This document shows, one piece after another, positions 52,079 through 62,945 of a stretch of DNA of 64,000 bases. The position numbers were made by a program, and so were the translations under genes. The notes below the pieces were generated by a model. It made no database searches. It was given only the letters and a program-made list of their open reading frames with translations, and had not been told where the DNA came from. The DNA comes from Zea mays (taxonomy: Eukaryota > Streptophyta > Magnoliopsida > Poales > Poaceae), in contig NC_050097.1 in NCBI RefSeq assembly GCF_902167145.1, positions 39,354,095 to 39,418,094 on the forward strand, written 5' to 3'. Each line of letters opens with the position of its first letter. The stretch's first letter is position 1.

Positions 52079-54475
52079 TCAATTATTCCCCTTTCTTTTC
52101 TTTCGCTTCTTTGAGGTGTTGGAGACAACATTGGTTGCTGGTGCAGCAGGTGGTGCTACAGGAGCTACCGCTGGTGGGACTGCAGGGGGGAAGGGTGGGA
52201 ACACCAAGGGATGCGGGTGCATTGGTACTAAAAACATTCCTCCGGCCACAGCTGCTGAAGGTGGCGCCATAGCCATCATTGTTGGGGCTGCCGCCATTGG
52301 AGGAGATGACACCACTGTGACCGAAGCCACTGCTTCAGTCGGAGTCGAAACTGATGTTGTATTGCCAACTTCTTGTGTGGATGGCTTCGAAAACTTCGCC
52401 CCTTTTTTACCAGCAGAAACTGGACCCTCTCCAGGCCTCTTCTCTTTTCGAGACTCCTCAAACTTGCGCACTTTCTCTTTAGCTTCTTTCATCACAGAAA
52501 GGACGTATTCCATCGCATCAGGGTCAGTAGCTCCCATTTCCACAATGTCAGCAAAGTACTGGTGTCCATGCTTGTAGAGATTGTCCACTTGATCTTCCCG
52601 AATGTTTTCTGGTTTTGAGCCCTTCCCTGTATCTTTAGCAGCTTTCTGTGAAATGGGGGTTTCCTTAGGTTCCTCAGGGCATTTGTAGTCCTTTCGCCAT
52701 CGATCAAGAATATATTTGGGAGGTATTAGCATCACAAGCTCTTGCTTCAAGACAGCAAGAGCATGGCTACATAAAATACCTTTAAACTGGAATGACCTGC
52801 AGATGCACCACACTTCTTTCTCAGCACTGTTATACATCACTCTGTAGTCAAACTTCCTCTCCTTTCCAATTACTGTCACCGTGTATGTCACTATTGAACC
52901 ATTCCTACTGACTTCAGTGCAATTCACATTCATCAGCTGCTTCAACTGATCCTGGAATTTCTGGAACATATTTATTGTATAAACATTTGCAAATTGCTCC
53001 TCAAACAGAAGACCAGACAGGACTTGTGGCCTTTGTTGAAATGAACGGAAATCATCATAGGCTTCTCGATCAGACCTGAGCTTCATAGCAGTATCGAATT
53101 GTTCAATGAACGTCTTTATTGTGGTTTCTGGTGTAATATATCCATCAAAAAAGGCCTCCAATCGTTCACTACGGCGAACAGTGGAGATACCAGCCCAAAA
53201 AGTATCCTTTACATATGCTGGTACCCATTTTGCCCTCTCTTCAAACAAGGTTGTAAGCCACTGGTTATCATGGAGATTATATTGGTTGATCATTTCAGCC
53301 CACTCCCTCTCAAAATCAGCTGATGTAATTGTATCATAGACTACTTTTTTCATTCTCAGACTGACTGCTTCTTTATCCTCAACTCTTCCAGACATTTCAG
53401 GAAGTTCTTTCATTATATGCCAAAGGTTGTATCTGTGCCGAGTATTTGGAAATACTTCACTGACTGCTTTGACTACTGGCCTTGAATGAGTCGTAACAAT
53501 TGCTTCAGGTGATTTATCATTCATACATTTTAGCCATTTTTTGAATAACCACGCAAAGGTCTCTGGAGACTCGTCTCCAAGTAGACCACATCCTAACAAC
53601 ACAAACTGCCCATGATGGTTGATTCCCAAAAATGCGACCAATGGAATGACAAACTGATATGTCAAATAGACAGTATCAAAGCAAATAACATCACAGAAGT
53701 GTTGATATGCAACTCTGGATCTAGCATCAACCCAGCAAACGTTCTTGAGACGACCTTCATCGTCCATGTCCCAGTTATAGAAGAAGTTGGAGTTTTGAGC
53801 TTGCATCTTATCAAAAAAAACTAAGAGTGCTTCAACGTCACCCTCTGCAAACCTTAACTTTCCAGTCTTCCCTGCCCCATCGATGGAATAATTTGACTGG
53901 GAGAAGGATCTCACCATGAAATCTTTGTTTTGGTTGGGTGGCCTGCCTCTACCAGAGTGAATCTTCGGGTTCAATCGAGTTTTGGCATTGAATGGGCGGT
54001 GCTCCCTTTGCCAGTCAGGAAGGTCTTTAAAGCACATCATGAATCTGACCATCTCAGGATTGCATGGGTGGTTATGTTCCAACTCGACAAAAACCACTTC
54101 CCAATGGTTCTCACTGGCATTAAACTTCACTACCATCATTGCTTTGCAACCAGTCTTTGCAACAAGCCTCCTTCGAGCTTTGAGGCCAGGCTTAATCCTA
54201 GCTATGCCACCTTTGTAACAAACAAATGTAGCACGGTATTTAACCCCATCAACACTGTGGGAAGTTCTCTTTGAGACCCCAAAGCCTGCACGATAGCCAT
54301 ACTCTAAGTAGAATTGATATGCCAGATCAACCGTCTCAAAGGTCATGCCAACTCGAGGGCTGACAACCTCATGTTTATCCAAAACTGCACTGTTGTTCTC
54401 AAAGGACATGGAGCCATCCCTAATTTGCAGTTGCAAGCTGCTCCTGGAATAAGGGTCGCTATGAAGGGTGTCCAT
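52079..54475 (-). CDS. FAR1-related sequence (FRS) protein, domesticated MULE transposase
   Basis: A single open frame of 798 codons from ATG 54475 to a TAA at 52079-52081. FAR1/FHY3-family proteins are nuclear transcription regulators in light and growth signalling, derived from Mutator-like transposases. Domains: FAR1 DNA-binding zinc domain of WRKY-GCM1 type (about residues 45-140, YQFYLEYGYRAGFGVSK, FVCYKGG, TGCKAMM, ELEHNHPC), MULE transposase domain (about 265-365, VICFDTVYLTYQFVIPL to HRYNLWHIMKELP), SWIM zinc finger (about 555-590, CICRSFQFKGILCSHALAVL), and a long C-terminal tail rich in Ala, Pro and Val ending in the basic KKRKKRK, a likely nuclear localisation signal. In the transposase core the second acidic position appears replaced (IVTTHSRPVVKAV), which suits a non-transposing regulator. 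The frame is intact. Confidence 0.92.
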   Translation of the reverse strand: MDTLHSDPYSRSSLQLQIRDGSMSFENNSAVLDKHEVVSPRVGMTFETVDLAYQFYLEYGYRAGFGVSKRTSHSVDGVKYRATFVCYKGGIARIKPGLKARRRLVAKTGCKAMMVVKFNASENHWEVVFVELEHNHPCNPEMVRFMMCFKDLPDWQREHRPFNAKTRLNPKIHSGRGRPPNQNKDFMVRSFSQSNYSIDGAGKTGKLRFAEGDVEALLVFFDKMQAQNSNFFYNWDMDDEGRLKNVCWVDARSRVAYQHFCDVICFDTVYLTYQFVIPLVAFLGINHHGQFVLLGCGLLGDESPETFAWLFKKWLKCMNDKSPEAIVTTHSRPVVKAVSEVFPNTRHRYNLWHIMKELPEMSGRVEDKEAVSLRMKKVVYDTITSADFEREWAEMINQYNLHDNQWLTTLFEERAKWVPAYVKDTFWAGISTVRRSERLEAFFDGYITPETTIKTFIEQFDTAMKLRSDREAYDDFRSFQQRPQVLSGLLFEEQFANVYTINMFQKFQDQLKQLMNVNCTEVSRNGSIVTYTVTVIGKERKFDYRVMYNSAEKEVWCICRSFQFKGILCSHALAVLKQELVMLIPPKYILDRWRKDYKCPEEPKETPISQKAAKDTGKGSKPENIREDQVDNLYKHGHQYFADIVEMGATDPDAMEYVLSVMKEAKEKVRKFEESRKEKRPGEGPVSAGKKGAKFSKPSTQEVGNTTSVSTPTEAVASVTVVSSPPMAAAPTMMAMAPPSAAVAGGMFLVPMHPHPLVFPPFPPAVPPAVAPVAPPAAPATNVVSNTSKKRKKRKGNN

Positions 54476-55344
54476 TGCATCAGCACATGGTTATCTGATC
54501 CTAGGTCAACATAATCTGAAAAATCAAGAAGTCTGTAAGAAAACTTCAGTAAAGAAACCTATATTTCCTTAAGTGTTTCAATCTAAACTAAACATTGCAT
54601 GGATAACAGATAACACAAAAAACAGGAAAAGGGCATTTAACTTATAACAGCAAATAGCACCACAAACTAAAATCATACATAGACATTTTAATGGGATTAT
54701 GTGAAAGCATAGCGTTCCAATTTTCCCCAGGATCAAATCCATTCTGAATGTCTCGAATCACAAAGAACAATAATCTAACATATTGATGAATTGTGTGCGA
54801 AATATCATTCCTGATGATTTAGACGTCAAAGGACATTTGCTTTCCTCTTCTGTTGGCAAAAAAGAGAGATGGAAAGTGGGAAACTATGGGAGTAAACCCA
54901 ATTCATTGTCAATACCTCCCAAAACTGGGGCGCAAACTCAATTTCATCCAATTACCAATCCTTCCTGAACAAAACATGATGCAGTTGTGAGTAACTACCA
55001 AATCAAACACTAAGAATCAAAAATCAATCACAACTAAGAAAATAAAGGCATTTAAGTGCTTTTGGATTCAATGGATTTGGAAAAAGGTTGCTTTTGGATT
55101 CATGATTGCGCTGGGCCTGGATTAGGTTCAAATATTCATAAGAAATTTCCAATTAGTGAATGTCACACTTTCACGCAGAGGCAGTTTTAACTTTCCAAAT
55201 GAGAAATTTACTTTTATATGAACATAAAGCCTGAGAGAGTGCAGTATGGTATGTACTAGTGTACTATGATACTATCCGACTGCTCTAAAGGGTCGTACAT
55301 GCATAGCTGTCTTGCAAACATAAGTTGGATAATTATGAGTGAAA
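54476..55344. other. Upstream flank of the FRS gene
   Basis: AT-rich sequence with no coding region I can support. It probably holds the 5' untranslated exon(s) and promoter of the minus-strand FRS gene; no clear TATA box or splice site is assigned. Confidence 0.4.
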
Positions 55345-55915
55345 TTTCATTTGTAGTGACACAGACACTTGATAGATAAGTTATCACAAGTAGAGGGCAG
55401 GGCTTGATAAAAAAAAATAAAAATGCATGAATAGTAGAGAAATTCCATGATCATGCTATTTTTTGTACCAAAAACCTTACATATATATGGGATAACACCA
55501 CAATGCCAGATTGTTTTCGTAGATCAAGACAATACAAGCCTTTGAACTTTCAACTAGTATGGTCAGGAAAGGAAGAGCATTATAAATAGAAGAAAGTGAT
55601 GGGAATGACACTATTCTTGTTATGGTTTATACATAGACTCTAAGTTCCTATGGAACATAAACACTAGAGTGGAACCAAAACTATTACCACAGCCTTAGGC
55701 CATGTTCGTTTCATCCCTAAACCATATGGATTGAGGGGGATCGAAAGAGATTGGAGAGGATTTTAACTTGTAGGGGAGTTGATCCTCCTCAATCCATATG
55801 GATTTATAGAAAACGAACAGGGCCTTATGAGGAACAGACAGAGGCGGGTCAAATTCGGGTCATGGGGGTACCATTGAAGAACGGCGGATCTGGTGAATTA
55901 GCACGGCCAGGTCAC
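55345..55915. repeat. Direct repeat copy A upstream of the FRS gene
   Basis: Begins TTTCATTTGTAGTGACAC and ends GCACGGCCAGGTCAC. Copy B at 56041-56614 is nearly identical (a few substitutions and small indels). Copy A includes a complete Tourist-like MITE. Confidence 0.9.
55698..55824. mobile_element. Tourist-like MITE in repeat copy A
   Basis: 127 bp, ends GGCCATGTTCGTTT and AAACGAACAGGGCC as inverted repeats, flanked by TTA on both sides. The internal arms TGAGGGGGATCGAAAG and AATCCATATGGATT are also near-palindromic. Its twin lies in copy B. Confidence 0.8.
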
Positions 55916-56043
55916 TGGCATTAAACTTCACTACCATCATTGCTTTGCAACCAGTCCTTGCAACAAGCCTCCTTCGAGCTTTGAGGCCAGGCTTAATCCT
56001 AGCTATGCCGCCTTTGTAACAAACAAATGTAGCACGGTATTTT
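55912..56043 (-). pseudogene. Duplicated FRS exon fragment between the two direct repeats
   Basis: About 130 bp nearly identical to 54111-54242, which encodes the FAR1 zinc domain of the neighbouring FRS gene (minus strand). Only two base differences are visible (CCAGTCTTTGC/CCAGTCCTTGC and ATGCCACC/ATGCCGCC). It has no start codon or flanking coding sequence. TCAC at the left edge and TTT at the right edge are shared with the direct repeats, giving microhomology at both joins. Confidence 0.88.
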
Positions 56044-56614
56044 CATTTGTAGTGACACAGACACTTGATAGATAAGTTATCGCAAGTAGAGGGCAGGGCT
56101 TGATAAAAAAATAAATAAAAATGCATGAATACTAGAGAAATTCCATGATCATGCTATTTTTTGTACCAAAAACCTTACATATATATGGGATAACACCACA
56201 ATGCCGGATTGTTTTTGTAGATCAAGACAATACAAGCCTTTGAACTTTCAACTAGTATGGTCAGGAAAGGAAGAGCATTATAAATAGAAGAAAGTGATGG
56301 GAATGACACTATTCTTGTCATGGTTTATACATAGAATCTAAGTTCCTATGGAACATAAACACTAGAGTGGAATCAAAACTATTACCACAGCCTTAGGCCA
56401 TGTTCGTTTCATCCCTAAACCATATGGACTGAGGGGGATTGAAAGGGATTGGAGAGGATTTTAACTTGTAGGGGAGTTGATCCCCCTCAATCCATATGGA
56501 TTTATAGAAAACGAACAGGGCCTTATGGGGAACAGATAGAGGCGGGTCAAATTCGGGTCATGGGTGGTACCATTGAAGAACGGCGGATCTGGTGAATTAG
56601 CACGGCCAGGTCAC
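56041..56614. repeat. Direct repeat copy B upstream of the FRS gene
   Basis: Second copy of 55345-55915, starting TTTCATTTGTAGTGACAC directly after the FRS exon fragment and ending GCACGGCCAGGTCAC. It includes the twin Tourist-like MITE at 56396-56522 and continues into unique sequence (CAACTAAGGGCC). Confidence 0.9.
56396..56522. mobile_element. Tourist-like MITE in repeat copy B
   Basis: Same 127 bp element as at 55698-55824, including TTA on both sides, copied together with the direct repeat rather than inserted independently. Confidence 0.78.
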
Positions 56615-56718
56615 CAACTAAGGGCCTAAACCACCAACACCGGGGCACATACTGACAGACAACAAAAGTAAATAAAGTGTTTAACAAAACAATTTATATG
56701 GTATTTCAGTTCCACACT

Positions 56719-57838
56719 TGGTGCTGTTTGGTTTGACTGCTTTGCTCCGTGATCTGTTTATAGGGATATCCCGTATAATTAGTTTATGTTTGTTTTAGAT
56801 GGGAAATAATCAGGTCATGGCGTACCTGTTACCAGCTAGTGTAAAGTGCATACCACGCACTTTCCAGAGTTAATAATCAACTGTCAGCATGCCTGCCAAG
56901 TGCCAACAGATGATGAGTCAGCAAAAGCGACAAACCCTTAACGCATAGTCTCTGCCACAGCCATGCAGCAATGTGCTGCATCCATCGGATCATTGCTGGG
57001 TAAGGGAGCCTGCGCTCTTTCTCCATCTTTTCACATCTTTCTGATCTTCTTCTCCCAACCCTAAACTAGTTTGTTCTTCAGATCTGCCATGGAAGGCAAG
57101 CTTAGCAGGTCACCATGCTTCACCCCACCGGTGTAGCAGTGTGCGTGGATGCACGGCAGCAGCGCCTGCAGCCAAAGTCATGCCATGCGTGCGCAGATGA
57201 GGGAGCCCGATTGCCTAAGTGGTGCAGCTGAGAGGGCTGTTGGTCGCCAGCGTCGGCGTGACACTGGGCAGCGTCTCATGGACCCTGTCCTACAGATGCA
57301 ACCGGCAGTATACCATCAACGACACAGTGTCTTGAGTTCCCGTAGATGAGGAAGACGAGCTCTCAGTCTCTGTTATCTGATTTCATTATCGATGGAACCA
57401 AACAAAGTCGATAAACTTGTTGCCCCGTGTCATTCCGGTCCATAAACTTTTAAAGTGTGTCAGTCTGGTCCTTAATTGTTGTTTGGATCTCAGTTAGGTC
57501 CAAACGGGTCGTGGTTTACATGTGGACCCCACATGTCAGCCTGTGTATTCTCTTTTCTCAGTTCTCCCTCACCAGACATGCGGAAAAAGAGAGACAAAAA
57601 AGATACACAGGCTGACATAGGCTGACATGTGGGTCCACATGTCAATCACGACCGATTAAGGACTGGACTGGCACACTTTAAAAGTTTATAGACCAGTCTG
57701 ACATAGGGCGACAAGTTTAAGGCCGGAAATGTATTTTACTCAAACAAAGTCAGTATTGTTTAATATGTTTCCATTAGCGGTCAGTTCCATTACCATTTGC
57801 GTTTACATTTACAAATGATACAACCAAACGACACCTTA
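56719..57838. mobile_element. Putative DNA element with GGTGCTGTTTGG ends, nested foldback inside
   Basis: The left GGTGCTGTTTGGTTTG and the right CAACCAAACGACACC are imperfect inverted repeats 1.1 kb apart. The stretch between includes a low-confidence ORF (57149-57349) and the inverted-repeat element 57410-57740. No transposase is visible. The two ends could instead belong to different small elements. Confidence 0.4.
57410..57740. mobile_element. Foldback element with 11 bp target duplication
   Basis: Two arms of about 130 bases are inverted copies (AAACTTGTTGCCCCGTGTCA against TGACATAGGGCGACAAGTTT; TTTTAAAGTGTG against CACACTTTAAAA; CCACATGTCAGCCTGTGTAT against ATACACAGGCTGACAT). The element is flanked by CAAACAAAGTC on both sides (57399-57409, 57741-57751). 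Long inverted repeats with a 9-11 bp duplication suggest a Mutator-type non-autonomous element. Confidence 0.75.
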
Positions 57839-58440
57839 ATGTACATGGAAACCTATCTTCATCAACAATAGCACCAGGGCAGATATAGTAATGGGCAACC
57901 CAATAGTTTTTGTAGTAAGTTAGAAGTTAGTAGGCATCAATCAAATAGCTTGAGGTTAGATTTTGAAAAGTCGGTTTCGCACAGCAGATAGGGAAGAGGG
58001 GGGAGTACCTGGTGGGCGCTCTTCGCCGGAGAAGACAACGGCGGTAGACCACCCAGTCGTCGCAGACAGAGAGAGAGACCCCCCCCCCCCCCCCCCCCCC
58101 CTATCTGCTGTGGAGGATCGATCTGGGCTGGGGCACAGTCAGCGGTGCGAGGCAGACGGCGGCGGCGAACGGACGAGGAACGCGACGCGAGGGAGACGGG
58201 ATCGAGGAGGTGGTAGACGGTTGGGCTTGGGCTTGAGATGGACTTTTTTTGGAAAAAAAAATTTGCTACTGGTTAAAGCCCAACCGATCTCAACGTGTTG
58301 TGGGCTTGTGGCACAATGGCCAGGGTCTTCATTTCAAGAATTACAGTTTCGGTTTTCTAATTTTATCATAAAACAACTTCAACAGATGGGTAAATTAGGG
58401 TTCAAGAGTTTTGGCTCCAAATAGACTCTAATTTTTGTAA
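57839..58440. other. Region with poly-C tract, gene content uncertain
   Basis: A frame of 153 codons (57963-58424) is open but looks accidental: it runs through a run of 23 C bases (58079-58101) and an A-run, has no recognisable domain and is GC-rich only in part. The GC-rich block 57990-58230 could be a leader exon of an unseen gene. Confidence 0.3.
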
Positions 58441-60952
58441 TACAATTAGTTTGTGCGAGTTTCTTTAATTGTCCTTGATAATTAGTGGGTGGAGAAAGAG
58501 ACATGAATCAGTAGATCATGTAATCAAGGTATGGTGGTTAATTTTTGTGCAATTTTATGTAGAGGTATGAAAACAATGTTTTTCAAGCACCTTTTAAGGA
58601 CATTCAAAAATTTTATGAAACTGACCTCTAGTTTTTTTGAAGCTAGAGCTCATGAAATTAACCTATTTAGATAGAATAAGCTAGAATGAACCTAAAATTC
58701 TTGAGGTGGAGACCTCACATAAAGGTAAGGTACTGTATGGTACGTAGGGATGGCTCACACTGTCACGCACAAGGATGAGGGTGGCCACTGGTTTCGTGTG
58801 TTCAAATTCCACTCGTGGGGATCCGTAAAATAATGCGTTAATTGTATACATGTCACTCAACTTTTACAAATTTAGATAATTAGTTCATTTTGATGTCATA
58901 GAGTGCCATAAAAATGCACTAGTTTCTAACTTTTTGGAGTGACATATTTCTAATTAACCCTAAAATAATTAGTTATTAGAGCTTGATGTAGTCTTTGCGC
59001 ATGGGTGTTCAATAAGTCCTAGAATATTAATTTTAAGTTTTTTTACATATATAGTATAATGTTCGTGTGTTGTGACGGTACAACAATAGTAAATCAGTGT
59101 GATTGACCATCCCACAAGAAATAAATTTGAAATTAAAGTGATCCTCCACACAAAAAAATAAATTTAAAATTAAAGTGGATATATAGCCCACATATAAGAT
59201 ATAAAAATGTGGATATTATATTTTATCTTAGCTAAAAGGCCGAGAAAGATATGAGTTGAAAAAAGACTTGTCACTTTTTAATAGCTCGCTCGGTCGCTTG
59301 TCCTCCCTCAATTAGCAAGGTGAAACTATCCGAGAACGATGCGTTGCATGCGGCTTCGTGTCATATTGGGCTTGAGTGTTTTCTCATGGCCCGTCTGGCA
59401 GGTAACTGTCTGATTGTTAGATGAGACATGGAGGAGAAAAACAGATATACTCCATACACACTTCGTACATGACACACGACTCACGAAAATCGTGCTTTAA
59501 AGAGGTAGATTTTTTGTGATGGTTGAATGACTGATTTTCATAGTATCTCTTTAATTCTAATGCTCATTAGATGTTTAAACATGTAATAAATATTATTTTG
59601 CCAAGTGTGGTTTTACTGCTAATTAGCCAATCTGAGATGTAAAAACTTAGATGGTTTTATTGTTATTTGGCGTGCTAGACTTCTTATATAGTTATGTTAT
59701 GTATGTGTCACTGGAACTGAATAGAATTGTTTGAAAAATGTATGGTCATGTGAAACTGAAATGTGAATTGATATTGCATGATGTATTGTATGCTTCTAAA
59801 TAATTACCTATGGTATACTTCTAAATAATTATATGTATTTCCCTTACTATTTCTGGTGCTTTTATTTAATTACTTGCAATCGTTGACAGTGGCAGATCCA
59901 GGATTACATTAAAGGAGGGACTACTAATATAAAACTAAGAAAAAATAGACTAAACTAAATGATATAATTCAAATCTTTAAAAAAGCTCTAATTAGTTCCA
60001 AATGATGGGTTAGAATCATCTTTTACCTTGATGAGAAACCTATCTATCCTACCCCAATAAATGTAAAAATTAATTTTATCAACTAACCTATCAATTAATT
60101 GATGAAATAAAATTAATTAAAATTAAAAAACAACTTACATAGAGTGTGAGAGCTGCTCGCAACTTACCTTGCGTTGGCCAGCCACTGAGCGCCTGCTTGC
60201 TGTTGGTTTGCCGCGTGCGTGGTGCATTTCGATCCTTGGCTAATGCACTGCTAGCTACATGCTGCTGGCAAACTAGCTTGAGGCCCTGGGTCCCACGGAC
60301 ATAGGCTGGCATAGCCATGCATGTGCATGCGTCGTGCTGCGGTAAAAGGGTGACCATAGAATCGTACGTAGATGTTGGATTACACAATGTGATTTATTTT
60401 AGTTAGCTTTTATGTACTAAAACTATATATACTATAAGCGCTTTTGCCCAGCCGACCGGAGCTACAGCCCGGATAGCCACTGATCGTCGATCACCCAATG
60501 GACACCCAACACCTAGCGGGTGTGGGCATAAATATTCACCCATTAAGCATTATGGGTGCGAGTATGGTTTGATGTGCGTGGGTGTCAACAAGAATGGGTG
60601 TTTGCTCCACCCACATTACACGCATTTATTGTCATCCCTAACAGTGCATACGTTTTTTCGGATCATATCATTTAATGAATCTGTTTGTTCATATCGAGTT
60701 CACATATTCAACATTTGATACTATATACACATTTAAATACTTATGTCATATTTTATAATATTTATATTTATTTATATCATATCTAATATTACTAATATTG
60801 TTTGTATTTGAATCTAAATTCAAATAAAATATGACAATTAAATACAATGTCAGTATTATCCGTTCATACACCAGTGGAGTCAGAGCCCAGCAATTCTAGG
60901 TACGTGCCTCGGCTCCGACTCCATTGCTTGTCGCTCATCAGCTCGAGCCACC
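58441..60952. other. AT-rich intergenic region without recognised gene
   Basis: No coding region is supported. Near 59410-59510 a copy of the GTTAG..GAGACATGG..GACACACGA repeat occurs, related to copies near 26167, 26298 and 27455. At 59887 CAGTGGCAGATCCAGG resembles a hAT transposon end, but no partner end was found. Confidence 0.4.
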
Positions 60953-61248
60953 TGATAGTCACCTAGAGGGGATGAATAGATTACACTTGAAAAACACAAC
61001 TTAAACAAAAACTTGATCCAAATTAGATATTACTGCAAAACTGAATCAAGTCAAAGTGAGAAGAAGTACATGTTCTTGCACTTGATTGCTCTCACAAGAT
61101 TACGGAATTAACTTAAGCAATATCACAAGTCATGAACTAGAGAGTAGAAAGGAAGAATCAATCGCAAAGAGAATAAGTATACAAGACACATTGATTTTTC
61201 TCCGTGGTTCGGTCAAGCCTCAAATGCTTGCCTACTCCACGTTGTAGT
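60953..61248. repeat. Sirevirus-like copia LTR fragment
   Basis: TGATAGTCACCTAGAGGGGA and the stretch CCGTGGTTCGGTCAAGCCTC to CCTACTCCACGTTGTAG resemble the start of the copia LTRs at 12219 and 19838 (CCCGTGGTTCG, CTACTTCCACGTTGTGG). It is cut at 61248 by a second LTR start. Confidence 0.65.
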
Positions 61249-62945
61249 TGAAAGTCGCCTAGAGGGGGGTGAAGAGGCAAATCTGAAATTTACAAACTTA
61301 AAGCACAACTACAAGCCGGGGTTAGCGTTAGAGATATAAGCGAGTCCGAAAGAGAGGGCGAAAAACAAATCACAAGCAAATGAAGAGTGAGACACGATGA
61401 TTTGTTTTACCGAGGTTCGGTTCTTGCAAACCTACTCCCCGTTGAGGTGGTCACAAAGACCGGGTCTCTTTCAACCCTTTCCCTCTCTCAAACGGTCACC
61501 TAGACCGAGTGAGCTTCTCTTCTCAATCAAATGGGACACTAAGTCCACTACAAGGACCACCACACAGTTGGTGTCTCTTGTTTTGATTACAAGTGTTATG
61601 AAAACAAGAATGAGGAAGAAGAAAAGCAATCCAAGCGCAAGAGCTCAAAAGAACACAAAAGTCACTCTCTCTAGTCACTAATTTGTTTGGAGTGATTCCG
61701 GACTTGGGAGATGATTTGATCTCTTTGTTTGTGTCTTGTATTGAATGCTATGGCTCTTGTATGAGGTTTGAAGGCTGAAAACTTGGATGCATTGAAGTGT
61801 GGTGGTTGGGGGGTATTTATAGTCCCAACCACCAAAAGAACCGTTGGTGAGGGCTTCTGTCGTATGGCGCACCGGAACTGTCCGGTGCGCCAGCCACGTC
61901 ACCAAGCTGTTGGGTTCCGACCGTTGGAGCTTCTGACAGTTGGGCCACCGGACAGTCCGGTGGTGCACCGGACAACCACTGTTCACTGTCTGGTGTGCCT
62001 TCTGGCGCCTGCTCTGACTCTGCGTGCGCAGTCCGCGCACTGTTCACTGTTCCGTTGCTTTTGCAGATGACCGTTGGCGCAGATAGTCGTTGCTCCGTTG
62101 GCACACCGGACAGTCCAGTGCTACATCGGACAATCCGGTGAATTATAGCGGAGTGGCTCCCAGAATTCCCGAAGCTGAGCAGTTTGAAGTTGGACTCCCT
62201 GGTGCACCGGACACTGTCTGGTGGTGCACCCAGGGCCGTTCCTGACTTTTTAGGGACCTGGTGCGAAATCTCAAATGGAGGCCCCATCCACACACAATAT
62301 ATATAATATTCAACATTTATAAGATGACAAATATAAAATATAGCAAAAACACATACTTGTTATCCGATGTCATTAAAAATATCTTCTAACATTTTGTGAT
62401 ACAAATCATCGCTTATACTATTAAGATCAATCTCATCCAACAACTTCTTTTAGATACATATAATCGCCAAACCAATTGACCTCTCTTAAGTCATTGTTGA
62501 CCTTAAATAGTTCAAAAAATATTTCAATTTGAAAAATCTTCTCTCCGTCGATGCAACCATCATGTGTATAGTAAATAATACTCTCTCTGTATCAAAATAG
62601 AATTTATTTTCTTCTCTAGTTGATTCCTCATCATCTAGTTGAATATAGACATAAAAATCAAGAGTTAAAACAAATACTATTTTGGAACGAAGTGAATATT
62701 AGATAAGTAATTGAGACATTAGTTTAACAATCTAAACGAAACTGATCGATAGTGCATCGCTCTTGCGTATTTATGTCTAGGGTAGATATACTTAGCGGGA
62801 AAAAGTGCTAACGTCAAGTGGTCAGAGGGGTCCTCTGTTTTTGGGGGCCCGGCGCGGCCGCACCCCCTCAGGGCCGACCGTGGGTGCACCGGACACTGTC
62901 CGGTGGCACACCGGACAGTCCGGTGCGCCAGACCAGGGCAGCCTT
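61249..62945. repeat. Second Sirevirus-like copia LTR, interrupted by a hAT element
   Basis: Starts TGAAAGTCGCCTAGAGGGG directly after the first fragment, so it is probably inserted into it (GTAGT at 61244-61248 would be the target copy). It carries CACCGG..CCGGTG palindromes near 61868, 61943-61975 and 62100-62145, and again after the hAT element at 62888-62930. It ends where a gypsy LTR begins at 62946; its other end is not in the window. Confidence 0.7.
62231..62882. mobile_element. hAT-type non-autonomous element in the copia LTR
   Basis: 652 bp flanked by a perfect 8 bp duplication GGTGCACC (62223-62230 and 62883-62890). Ends CAGGGCCGTTCCTGA and the reverse complement CACGGTCGGCCCTGA match at 11 of 15 bases. 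The interior is AT-rich without a transposase ORF. The LTR palindrome array resumes directly after it. Confidence 0.8.

Noticed and set aside
57963..58424. 153-codon frame with a poly-proline run
   Set aside because: The run of prolines comes from a 23-base poly-C tract and the frame ends in AT-rich sequence; without homology it is not supported as a gene.
59887..60400. Possible hAT transposon starting CAGTGGCAGATCCAGG
   Set aside because: No matching inverted end or 8 bp duplication was found downstream, so no element is called.
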